From positions 744,001-808,000 of the forward strand of contig CP036290.1 in assembly GCA_007750655.1 (NCBI GenBank): a stretch of DNA of 64,000 nt, written 5' to 3'. A program made the position numbers and the translations under genes. The stretch's first letter is position 1; every line of letters begins with the position of its first letter. The notes beneath the pieces are model-generated. The model had not been told where the DNA came from and did not search any database. It saw only the letters and a list, made by a program, of their open reading frames with translations. The stretch is from Rohdeia mirabilis (GTDB lineage: Bacteria > Planctomycetota > UBA1135 > GCA-002686595). Below are positions 1 to 8,015 of the stretch, piece by piece.

Positions 1-131
1 AGCAGGTTGGTTCAGCAGCTCGGGCCAGCAGGACGGGCACCGAGCGGCGGGGCAGGTCGCGCCCCGTGGCCTCTTCCTCCACGGTCCGCGCAGCCCCGCT
101 CGTCCCGAGGCTCAGCGATTCGGGCTGGAGG

Positions 132-188
132 GGAACCGGAGCGGCCCCCGGAGCGCGAGTCGTCTCGCACCCCGGGGGCCGCTGTTCC
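132..188 (-). terminator. strong hairpin after the fasciclin gene
   Basis: An 11-bp perfect stem (141-151 with 172-182) is extended by an outer GGAAC/GTTCC pair (132-136 with 184-188). It lies just past the stop of the minus-strand gene ending at 217. There is no T-tract, so intrinsic termination is inferred from position and stem strength. Confidence 0.5.
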
Positions 189-216
189 GGCTCGAGGCCG
201 GCCGTCCGCGTCGCGA

Positions 217-1131
217 TCAGCGCGGGAGGATGACCGACTCGAGCACGTGCACGGTCGCGTTCGTGCTCTCCACGTCGTTGCCCACGAGGGCGGCGCCGCC
301 GACCGTGATGCGGCCGTCGATCACGCGGACCGGCAGGCGCTCACCGCCGAGCGTCTCGACCGTTCCGTAGGTGGCCAGGTCGAGGGCCGACAGGCGACCC
401 GGGATCACGTGCAGCTTCAGCACGTCCTGCAGGCGCGTCTTGTTGTCCGGCTCGAGCAGGCTGCCCAGCAGCTTCTGGTCGAGGGCGGCGAACGCGGAGT
501 CCGTCGGCGCGAGGATGGTCAGCGGCGTGTCGCCGTTGATCGCCTCGACCAGGCCCGCGGCGCGCACGGCGGTCAGGAGCGTGCCGAACATGCCGGCGTT
601 CTTGGCCACGGTGACCACGTCGTCGGTGGCGGGCAGCATGACGCTCCCGAGCACGTGGACGATGCCGTTGTCGGCTGCCACGTCGGCGGTCACGACCTTG
701 GCTCCGCCGATGAAGACACCGTCGGGGCGGACGTCGACCGAGACGCGCTGGCCGTTGAGGGTGCGCAGCTCACTCTCGCGGATGACGTCGGCGGCGGTCA
801 TGCGACCGGCGACCACGTGGTACCCGAGGACCTCCTGGAGCGTGGCGAGGTTGCGCTTCTCGAGCAGGGACTCGACCAGGCCGGTCTCGAGCGCCGCGAA
901 AGCGCGATCGGTCGGGGCGAAGACGGTCAGTTCGTCCGTGCCCGAGAGCAGTTCGACGTAGCCAGCGGCCTTGACCGCGGCGACGAGAGTGGTGTGGGAG
1001 CCCGTGCCGACCGCTACGTCGACGATGGTCTTGCCCTGGGCGTTGCTCGGATCGGCGTCGGCCGAGTTGAAACCGAGGACGGCGGCGGTCGCGAGGGCGA
1101 CGGGAAGGGCGATGGCTGCGAGACGGTTCAT
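217..1131 (-). CDS. secreted protein with two fasciclin (FAS1) domains
   Basis: This 304-residue protein has an N-terminal signal peptide (about residues 1-26) and two tandem FAS1 domains, roughly residues 33-165 and 168-302. Both carry the family's hallmark box (VFAPTDRAFAAL and ILAPTDSAFAALD) and the later YHVVAGR / LHVIPGR strand. FAS1 proteins are usually exported adhesion or matrix proteins. The gene is divergent from the B12-binding regulator at 1625 across a 493-bp gap, so that regulator is a candidate controller; this is inference from position. A GC-rich hairpin follows the stop. Function beyond adhesion-like surface protein cannot be read from the sequence. Confidence 0.9.
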   Translation of the reverse strand: MNRLAAIALPVALATAAVLGFNSADADPSNAQGKTIVDVAVGTGSHTTLVAAVKAAGYVELLSGTDELTVFAPTDRAFAALETGLVESLLEKRNLATLQEVLGYHVVAGRMTAADVIRESELRTLNGQRVSVDVRPDGVFIGGAKVVTADVAADNGIVHVLGSVMLPATDDVVTVAKNAGMFGTLLTAVRAAGLVEAINGDTPLTILAPTDSAFAALDQKLLGSLLEPDNKTRLQDVLKLHVIPGRLSALDLATYGTVETLGGERLPVRVIDGRITVGGAALVGNDVESTNATVHVLESVILPR

Positions 1132-1624
1132 GGTGGGGACTTCGTTGAGGTTCGGTGCTGATCGGTCGGACGCACTTCGATGCGTCGCTCGCCGAGGTCG
1201 CGTTCGCCCACTTGGGCGTCACGACGGCGGTCCGCGGCTCGCCCGGAAGGGACGTGGCGCTCCACTCGCGGAGCGGGGCGAGCACCGTGGACACCCAGGA
1301 CTTCGCGACGCGCTCGTCGGGTGGATGTGGAGCTGCGCGACTTGTGCGGATCGGGTGCGGCCCGCGCGTCGGGCGAGCCCTCGCGTCCGGCCTCGATCAC
1401 CGCGCGCGGGGACGTTTGCGGTCACAGGAGCGGGCGGCGCTCGATCTGCCGGTTGGCGTTCGCGACGCCCGTGAACGACGTCGACAGGGGCCGATCGATG
1501 GGGCGCCCGCACGGGGCTCGGCCGTCCTCCGAACGCCGAGCGCCCGATTTGGTCGCCCCCAGTTGGATCCTGATAGAACGGTGACGCGAAAGACCCCGCG
1601 CCTGGCCTTCCAGTTCCGAGCACC
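1132..1624. other. divergent intergenic region, no gene seen
   Basis: These 493 bp separate the divergent fasciclin and CarH-like genes. Reading frames here have no recognisable domain and are antisense to one another. The space should hold both promoters and any operator of the regulator, but I could not pick out a convincing dyad. Confidence 0.6.
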
Positions 1625-2566
1625 GTGACCGACTCCGACCCCAAGACCTCCGACGCCGACCGCGGCGACCTCCCGAGCGCGGGCGACGCTCCCTCGGGCT
1701 GGTTCTCCGTCGGACGCGTGGCGAGCGAGACGGGGATCTCGGCCGAGACCCTGCGCGTCTGGGAGCGACGCTACGGACGCCCCGTCGCCACCCGTCTGCC
1801 GTCCGGGCACCGTCGCTACACCGGCGATCAGGTGGTCTGGCTGCGGCGGGTGGCCGAGGCCGTCGCACTCGGGACCCGGGCCTCGGTCGCCGTGCGCGCC
1901 AGCGAGTCGGAGCTCGACGAGTTGCTCACCCGCGACGAGCCCGAGGTGGACGAAGCGTGGGTCGAGCAGTCGCTGCGGTACGTCCTCGCGCTCGACTCGG
2001 TCGGACTCGCGCGCACGCTGCTCGACGGCCGCGACGACCTCGACGTCGTCACGTGGTTGCGCCTGCGCGTCGGCATGGTCGTGCGCGAAGTGGGCAGTCG
2101 CTGGGCAGCGGGAGAGCTCGACATCCGTCACGAACACTTGGCGACCCAGTGCGTCAGCCACGTGCTGCGTCGCGAAGCCGACCGCTTCACCCCGGATCCC
2201 ACCGCGCCGCTGTTGTTGTTGACGACGCTGTCGGGCGAGCAGCACGCGCTCGGCCTCTGGATGGTCGAGCTGGTCGCGCTGCAGAGCGGTTGGCGCACGG
2301 CGTCGATCGGAACCGACACGCCGGCCGACCAGATCGCGAAGGCGGCGATCGACCTCGGCGCGCGCGCGGTCGGTGTCAGCGTGTCGCTGTCGACCGGTGG
2401 CGTCGAGACGCACAAGCGGCTCGGCGAGCTGCGCGGACTGCTGACGGACGGAATCGACCTCGTGGTCGGCGGCGAAGGCGCGCGATCGGGTCGACGGGTG
2501 CCGCGCGACGTCCACGTGATCCCGGGACTGCGCGACGCGTCCCGCTGGTTCGCGGCGCGCAGCTGA
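1625..2566 (+). CDS. MerR-family regulator with C-terminal B12-binding domain, CarH/CarA-like
   Basis: The protein has 313 residues and a GTG start. Residues 26-75 are a MerR winged helix-turn-helix (FSVGRVASETGISAETLRVW, then RRY and GHRRY). Residues 110-190 match the helical B12-binding cap and about 195-300 the Rossmann B12 domain. The CarH photoreceptor signature W-x9-EH is intact (W160, E170, H171), and the lower-ligand motif E-x-H-x-x-G is present (E205, H207, G210), with H171 to H207 spacing like that of known CarH proteins. In CarH, adenosylcobalamin drives tetramer DNA binding in the dark and light breaks the complex. Light-dependent repression is therefore a reasonable inference; a CarA-like, light-independent role is the alternative. 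Confidence 0.85.
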   Translation: MTDSDPKTSDADRGDLPSAGDAPSGWFSVGRVASETGISAETLRVWERRYGRPVATRLPSGHRRYTGDQVVWLRRVAEAVALGTRASVAVRASESELDELLTRDEPEVDEAWVEQSLRYVLALDSVGLARTLLDGRDDLDVVTWLRLRVGMVVREVGSRWAAGELDIRHEHLATQCVSHVLRREADRFTPDPTAPLLLLTTLSGEQHALGLWMVELVALQSGWRTASIGTDTPADQIAKAAIDLGARAVGVSVSLSTGGVETHKRLGELRGLLTDGIDLVVGGEGARSGRRVPRDVHVIPGLRDASRWFAARS

Positions 2567-2670
2567 GCGGCGCCGCGGACGCGCGTCGATTTTCGGGACG
2601 CACGTCGACACCGTTTCGATCGTGATCGGTCTGTTCCTCGGACGGCGAGTGCCGCCAGGAGGAGCAGGTC

Positions 2671-4245
2671 ATGGACGAATGCAGCGGGCGGAACGGGCGG
2701 AGCAGTGCGAGGTGGCGCGTTCGCCGAGCGTGTGGAACGCGACGATCGAGGGCTGGACGCGCACGCCTCCTGGTCGTCGTCGCGCTGGTGTCGATCGCAC
2801 TGATCGGATACCTGGTCCTCTCGACGGCGAATCCCTTCGAGCGGGTCGACGGTGGATCGCGTTCGGTTCCTGAGGCGGAGGCGGGGGCGACGCTCGCCAC
2901 CGCCGCGGACCTGGTTTCGCGCCAGGCCGTCGAGGGCGCGGTCGAGGACGTCGCGGCGCGTTCGCTCGACGCGCTGTTCCTGGCGATCGCGGACTCGGAG
3001 GAGCACGTCGTGCGCGGTACCGGGTCGGAATCGACCGCGTCGGACCTCGAGCGGGCCGTGGCCGAACTCGCGGCGCGCGAGCGTGGACTCGAGGACGTGG
3101 TGGATCGCTTGAGCGAACTCGGAGCCGTGGGTGCGGTCGCGGTGCACGGCGAGCCCGAGCAGCTCCAGCGACTGCGCTACGGAGCGGTGCGCGCGGTGTA
3201 CTGGCTCGTGCCGCTGTGGGCCGGTGACGCGGCTGGGCGGGAGGACGATCCCGCGGGCGCCGGGGCGAGTGCGGCGGTGCGCTCGGCACTCTCGCGGTCC
3301 TGCGCGCTGCTCGTGTCGATCGACGGCGCCACCGCCGACTTCCTCGCCGACAATCTCGTGGCGCTGCTGGAGGGCGAGCTCGCGATCGAACCGGGACCGC
3401 GTCTGCTCGACGAACTGCTCACCCTGCGCGTTCGGCATCGCGAGCGCGCGAACGTGATCGATCGGGTGCTGCTCGCGCTGGCGGGCCGGCTCGACGCGAA
3501 GACCCGCGACGCGCTCGCGCGCTGGCTGCTCGCCGATCCCTCGGACACCGAAGCCGTGACGCGCGGACTGGTCGAACTCTTCGCGCTCGGCGAGCCGTGG
3601 CTCGCGCTCGATGTCGCTCGCGACACGTTCGAGCGCGGTGGACCCAACGAACGGCACATGGTCGCGCTGGCGGTCGCACGCGAAGCACCGGTCGACATGG
3701 CGGTCGGTTTCCTGGTCGAGCGGGCGGGCGACCTGGGAGGCGTACCCACGGCGTGGTTCGAACTGGGGGAGCGCGACGGAGGACTGGACGAGCTGCGCCT
3801 GGCCTATGCCGACCTGCGCGTGGACGAGACCGGTGACCCCGACGCGCGGCGGTTGACCGTGCTCGGCATGGGAGGAGCCGAAGCGCCCGAGCTGCGCGCG
3901 ATCGCCCTCGACGACCCCGATCCCGACGTGCGTGGTCAGGCTCTGTTGACGCTCACCGCACAGGACGGAGCCGGGACGACCAGGGACGTGGAAGCGATCC
4001 TGGACGCGCTCGACCGCGAGCCCGGTGGTTCGCTCTCCGCGCTCCTGTGGGCGTCGCAGAACGTGCTCGATCAGGGCGGTGGTCCGCAGCGCGCGCCGCA
4101 CACGCAGCAGCTGGTGGACCGACTGCGATCGTTGGTGCTCGACGACACACGTGCGCCGAGCGAGCGGCGCGAGGTGCTCGAGGCCATCGAGGCCTGGATC
4201 GATCCGAACGAGCGCCTGTGGCTGTGGGACGTATTGGGTGGTTGA
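2671..4245 (+). CDS. membrane-anchored HEAT-like repeat protein, unknown function
   Basis: This is a 524-residue protein. A clear AGGAGG at 2657-2662, 8 nt before the ATG, fixes the start. After an arginine-rich cytoplasmic leader comes one membrane helix (about residues 33-52, LLVVVALVSIALIGYLVL). The rest is soluble, mostly helical and leucine/alanine-rich. Near residues 390-440 there is a HEAT-like unit (PELRAIALDDPDPDVRGQAL). The topology suggests a single-pass protein with a large outer domain. No catalytic motif was recognised. It precedes a small secreted Cys-rich protein on the same strand, 136 bp away. Confidence 0.75.
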   Translation: MDECSGRNGRSSARWRVRRACGTRRSRAGRARLLVVVALVSIALIGYLVLSTANPFERVDGGSRSVPEAEAGATLATAADLVSRQAVEGAVEDVAARSLDALFLAIADSEEHVVRGTGSESTASDLERAVAELAARERGLEDVVDRLSELGAVGAVAVHGEPEQLQRLRYGAVRAVYWLVPLWAGDAAGREDDPAGAGASAAVRSALSRSCALLVSIDGATADFLADNLVALLEGELAIEPGPRLLDELLTLRVRHRERANVIDRVLLALAGRLDAKTRDALARWLLADPSDTEAVTRGLVELFALGEPWLALDVARDTFERGGPNERHMVALAVAREAPVDMAVGFLVERAGDLGGVPTAWFELGERDGGLDELRLAYADLRVDETGDPDARRLTVLGMGGAEAPELRAIALDDPDPDVRGQALLTLTAQDGAGTTRDVEAILDALDREPGGSLSALLWASQNVLDQGGGPQRAPHTQQLVDRLRSLVLDDTRAPSERREVLEAIEAWIDPNERLWLWDVLGG

Positions 4246-4381
4246 CGGGCGTCGGCAGCGGCTGGCGGCGGACGACGTCGCACGCCGTGGTCCGAGGAGG
4301 CGAAGGAACAAGGGACCGAGCAATGCGGTGCGCGCACTTGGGTGCGCACCGGTGAGGGCTCGGCACGCCGAGGAGGCGACG

Positions 4382-4897
4382 ATGCAGAAGGTGAATAGGT
4401 GGTGCGTAGTGGTGCTGGCGGCGATTCTGGCGATCGGTGCTGGTCAGGCGTGGGCCGGCGACTGTCCCGACGAGCAGGCGACCGACGTGCCGGGTCGGGT
4501 CGAGGCGTCGACCCGGGCCGAGAGGTGCGGGATCGGACTCAAGATCTTCGGGATCGGTGGCACGATCATCGGGACGCGCTGTCCGCGCCACGAGATCGCG
4601 ACTCCGGCGCACGCCACGTGTGCGGGCGAGAAGCTCGCGGGACACCGCTGCGTGAAGAAGGGACTGGTGCCCGTCTCGCGTCGCGAGTGCAGCTGCAAGG
4701 GACTCGTGATCCCGCTGATCGACACGGGAATCCCGACCTCGTGCCGTTGCGGAGCCTGGAAACGTTTCGGGACCGTCGAGAACTTCGAGACGCTCGAGTG
4801 CGACGAGAGCCGGGGCCCCGTCACCGGTGGCGACGGGGGAGGGCCGGCCCCGACACCGCGCCGTCGATCCGGCTGGGTGCCGCGCCTCGGGCTGTGA
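4382..4897 (+). CDS. small secreted cysteine-rich protein
   Basis: This 171-residue protein has an AGGAGG at 4371-4376, 5 nt before the ATG, which selects this start over upstream in-frame codons. A signal peptide covers about residues 1-25 and ends in AWA. The mature part holds ten cysteines, several in close pairs (ECSC, SCRC), which suggests disulfides outside the cytoplasm, and ends in a Gly/Pro/Arg-rich tail. No family was recognised. The gene may be co-transcribed with the HEAT-like membrane protein upstream. Confidence 0.75.
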   Translation: MQKVNRWCVVVLAAILAIGAGQAWAGDCPDEQATDVPGRVEASTRAERCGIGLKIFGIGGTIIGTRCPRHEIATPAHATCAGEKLAGHRCVKKGLVPVSRRECSCKGLVIPLIDTGIPTSCRCGAWKRFGTVENFETLECDESRGPVTGGDGGGPAPTPRRRSGWVPRLGL

Positions 4898-4985
4898 CGT
4901 CGGGCTGTGACGTCGGGTGGTGAAGCCCGGCGGGTGACGTCCGGGTGGTGACGTTCGCCGGGTGGTGACGTTCGCCGGGGGGTGA
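4891..4985 (+). repeat. short imperfect tandem repeats, TGACGTCGGG / GGTGGTGACGTTCGCCG
   Basis: Starting at the stop codon, the units GCTGTGACGTCGG (two in a row) and GGGTGGTGACGTTCGCCG (two in a row, plus a degenerate copy) follow one another. The array is too short and irregular for CRISPR. It looks like slippage-generated repeats. Confidence 0.6.
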
Positions 4986-5213
4986 GGCGTGCCGCACGCG
5001 AGCGAACTCGCGTGTGGTGGCGCACCGCTCGGCCGGTGGACGACACCGTCCGGCGGTCGCCGATCTCGAGTCGCACGCCGGAGTCCGTCGCGCGTGGCCG
5101 GACGGTCCATGCGCGCAGTGCACGTGTTCGCGTCGACGGTCGTTCCCTCGAGCTGCGGCTCCGGGCGCCGCGACGCGAACACGTCGCCCGCGGCCGCGAG
5201 CCTCGCGTCGGTG
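4986..5213. other. intergenic, nothing recognised
   Basis: About 230 bp of GC-rich sequence lie between the repeats and the stop of the convergent gene. No convincing gene or hairpin was found. Confidence 0.5.
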
Positions 5214-5780
5214 CTAGGCCGACAGCACCGCGTGTGCTGCTTCGACGTGCCGCGCTCGGTTGTCCGCGTTCACCGCTTCGACCCCGTGCTCGTAGGCCGC
5301 GCGGATCTCGTCCGAGTAGGTCGTTCGATCGAACCCATGCTCACCGCGGAAGTCCTTGATGAAGTGGTTGCGCCTGCGATCGAGGCCGTCCTGTCGCTTG
5401 ACCCAGCCCGCGATCACTTCGCGCACTCGGGCGGCGCGCGACTCGTCGAGACCCGCTGGCCACAGGAAGGCCGCTGCCGCGCGGGCCGTCTCGCTCGCCC
5501 CCGCGCCGAGGACGGCGACGTCCAGGTTCGGCCCCGCTCCCAGGCCGCACCCACCGAGGCGCGTGGGATCGTCGCTCGTGGGGGCGAGCGGTCCACCGCC
5601 ACGCGCGGCGAAGACCGCTTCCTGCAACAGCCGCAGGGCGGCGTCGAGACGGGCCGTCGAGTCGTCCGCGGGCGCATGGCGCGAGTCGTCGCCGCGATCG
5701 TCGGGTCGACGCTCGGCCGTGGTCCGGGCTCGGTCGTCGGACGCGTCCGCCTCGTCGTCGTGTTCGCTGGAGTCGACCAT
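5214..5780 (-). CDS. hypothetical acidic-start protein
   Basis: This is a protein of about 188 residues if it starts at the MVDSSEHDDE codon. A TATGAT box (5788-5793) lies exactly 7 nt before that ATG, which fits a leaderless start; an upstream ATG at 5792 would overlap the box. Residues 1-50 are highly charged and probably disordered. The C-terminal part (about 100-188) is helical, with a conserved-looking segment around FIKDFRGEHGFDRTTYSDEI. No family was recognised and no signal peptide or membrane helix is present. The neighbouring CLC gene lies on the same strand, upstream. Confidence 0.6.
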   Translation of the reverse strand: MVDSSEHDDEADASDDRARTTAERRPDDRGDDSRHAPADDSTARLDAALRLLQEAVFAARGGGPLAPTSDDPTRLGGCGLGAGPNLDVAVLGAGASETARAAAAFLWPAGLDESRAARVREVIAGWVKRQDGLDRRRNHFIKDFRGEHGFDRTTYSDEIRAAYEHGVEAVNADNRARHVEAAHAVLSA

Positions 5781-5787
5781 GGTGCCG

Positions 5788-5793
5788 ATCATA
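5788..5793 (-). promoter_or_regulatory. -10 box TATGAT, probable leaderless promoter
   Basis: On the minus strand TATGAT is followed by 7 nt and then the ATG at 5780. This is the spacing expected if transcription begins at the start codon. Confidence 0.5.
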
Positions 5794-5867
5794 GGCCGCG
5801 CCTGCGGGGTCGCGCAGGTCCGCCGGCACATCCGTGGTGGCGGAGCGGTGTGTACGTCCGGCCGCGC

Positions 5868-5945
5868 CGGTCGACCGTGGCGCTCGACCGTGGCGCTCGA
5901 CCGTGGCGCTCGACCGTGGCGCTCGACTGTGGCGCTCGACTGTGG
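5868..5945. repeat. 13-bp tandem repeat, six copies
   Basis: The unit CGCTCGACCGTGG is repeated head to tail from about 5868. The middle copies are identical and the last two change C to T (CGACTGTGG). The array lies between the CLC stop (5964) and the start of the next minus-strand gene. There are no spacers, so this is not CRISPR. Confidence 0.85.
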
Positions 5946-5963
5946 CCGCGCGTCCGTAGCCGC

Positions 5964-7799
5964 TCAGCCGTGCCGCTGGAGCTCGCGCAGTCGGCGGTGG
6001 TAGGCGGCGCCCAGGTTGTTACGCGTGATCATCCCGACCACGCGACCCGAGCCCTTCCCGTCGACCACCGGCAGCGCGTGGACCGCCAGCTCGTTCATCG
6101 CGCGCAGGGCGTCGTTGAGCGACTCCTCACGCGTCACGCGCACCACGTTGTCGACCATGAAGTCGCGCACGAGAACCAGATGATGCACATCGGTCTCGAG
6201 GAAGATCCGCCGCACGTCGCTGAGCGAGAAGATCCCGACCAGGTTCTCGTCGTCGTCGACCACCGGGAAGTAGGACCCTTGGGCCCTGCTGATGACGTCG
6301 AGCGCCGTCCGCAGCGTCGCGTTCTGCGAGACCATGGTCGGCAGCACGTCCTTCTCGACCACGTCGCGGACCTGCATCTCTTCCAGCACGTCCACCACGA
6401 AGTCACCTGCGTGGGCGGGCGAGTCGATCTGCGAGTTCACCTGGGTCTCGTAGATGCTCCAGCCGTGCGCCATCACGAGGTGCAGCACCGACACCAGCAT
6501 CAGCGGCGCGAGCAGGTTGTAGCTGCCGGTCATCTCACAGACCATCACGACCGCCGAGATGGGCGTCTTCGCCACGCCCGCGAAGAAGGCGCCCATACCG
6601 ACCAGCGCGAAACAGGCTGGATTGACCGGGAGTTGCGGGAACAACTCGTTCGCGAGTCCGCCGACCAGTGCGCCGCACAGCGCTCCGATCGCGAGCGACG
6701 GGGCGAACACGCCGCCGCTGCCGCCCGAACCGATCGACAGGGACGTGGCCAGGATCTTCGCCAGGATGAGCACGGCCAGCGCCACCAGTCCGATCTCGCC
6801 GAAGATCGCGCCCTTCATCAGCTCGTAGCCGCCGAACAGCACGCCGTGGTCGCCCGTCAGGCCCGACGCCGTCAGGCCGAGCGCCAGCGCGCCGAGCAGG
6901 AATCCACCGGCTCCGGCGCGCAGCGCGAGCGGGACGCGTCGACGGCGGTGGAACCAACCGGCGATGCCTTGGAAACCGCGCACCCACAGCCACCCGACCA
7001 CCGCGCACACGACGGCGAGCACCAGGTACACCGGCAGCTCCGACGGTCCATGGAACACGAGGCTGCGCGTGAAGTCGGGATCCATCGGGATCGCGCGCGT
7101 CTCGCCGGTCAGGCTCGTGAACGTGGTGTAGGCGAGGATCGACGAGACGATGCAGGGGATGATCGCCTCGCCCTCGAACTCGGCCTTGCGGTACAGCACC
7201 TCGGGCGCGAACAGGGCTCCGCCGAGCGGGGCGGTGAACAGCGCGCCGATCCCCGCACTCGCGCCGGCGAGCAGGAAGATTCGCCGGTCGCGATCGCTGA
7301 GCGACAGGGCGTCCGACGTGGCGCTGCCGATACCGCTGCCGATCTGCGCGACCGGGCCCTCCTGCCCCGCGGATCCGCCGCTGCCGATCGTGAGCGCGGA
7401 ACACAGCGCCTTGACCACGATCACCCGTCGGCGGACCACGCCCTGGAGGCGGTGGAACGAGTGGATGATGCGCTCGGTGCCGTGGCCCTCGGCCTCCGGA
7501 GCGAAGCGCTGGGTGATCCAGCCGACGAGCAGGCCACCGAGCGTCGGGATCAACAGGATCCACCAGGACAACGGACCGAGCGTCGGGAAGCCCTCGCCGT
7601 CCAGCCCGAGCGGCTCGTGCACGGCGGACTCGGCGATGTGCTCGGTCAGCCAGTCGAAACCGACCGCTGCAAGGCCTCCGGCGACGCCGACGACCGAGGC
7701 GATGCCGACCGCGCGGCCGAAGTAGCCCGCTTCGCCCATCTCCGCCGCCTTGCTGCCCAGGAGGCGGCGAGCGAATCTCGGGAAGCGGCGGCTCTTCAC
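5964..7799 (-). CDS. CLC-family chloride channel/transporter with C-terminal CBS pair
   Basis: The protein has 611 residues. Ion-path motifs are visible in order: GHGTERI (105-111) at the usual GSGIP position, GQEGP (145-149) with the gating glutamate E147, GGVFAP (362-367), and the pore tyrosine Y427 in GSYNLL. Many hydrophobic helices span about 28-440. Two CBS domains follow (about 475-600), typically adenine-nucleotide-binding regulatory modules. At the position of the internal proton glutamate of E. coli ClcA (FIIEEM) the sequence reads FAPEVL, so the second glutamate is valine; by analogy this could mean altered or absent proton coupling. The start codon is not independently confirmed. 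Confidence 0.93.
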   Translation of the reverse strand: MKSRRFPRFARRLLGSKAAEMGEAGYFGRAVGIASVVGVAGGLAAVGFDWLTEHIAESAVHEPLGLDGEGFPTLGPLSWWILLIPTLGGLLVGWITQRFAPEAEGHGTERIIHSFHRLQGVVRRRVIVVKALCSALTIGSGGSAGQEGPVAQIGSGIGSATSDALSLSDRDRRIFLLAGASAGIGALFTAPLGGALFAPEVLYRKAEFEGEAIIPCIVSSILAYTTFTSLTGETRAIPMDPDFTRSLVFHGPSELPVYLVLAVVCAVVGWLWVRGFQGIAGWFHRRRRVPLALRAGAGGFLLGALALGLTASGLTGDHGVLFGGYELMKGAIFGEIGLVALAVLILAKILATSLSIGSGGSGGVFAPSLAIGALCGALVGGLANELFPQLPVNPACFALVGMGAFFAGVAKTPISAVVMVCEMTGSYNLLAPLMLVSVLHLVMAHGWSIYETQVNSQIDSPAHAGDFVVDVLEEMQVRDVVEKDVLPTMVSQNATLRTALDVISRAQGSYFPVVDDDENLVGIFSLSDVRRIFLETDVHHLVLVRDFMVDNVVRVTREESLNDALRAMNELAVHALPVVDGKGSGRVVGMITRNNLGAAYHRRLRELQRHG

Positions 7800-8015
7800 G
7801 CGGGGAGTATAGGGGCGTTCACCGGAGCCTCGGCCGCCGGACGCGGACTTGTCGCGACAGCGAGTCGCAGCGCCTTCGGTCCCGAGCGCGTCGAGCGCGA
7901 ATCGGGTGCCGAACGGGCGCTCGTCGACCGCGATGGCGTCGAGTCACGCGTGCGGACCGTGAAGCGTCGACGTTCCGGCCGCGCGGCTCCAGAGCGATCG
8001 TCGGCCCGGGGACCG

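Noticed and set aside
5868..5945. CRISPR-like array
   Set aside because: The units are directly adjacent with no spacers; it is a plain tandem repeat.
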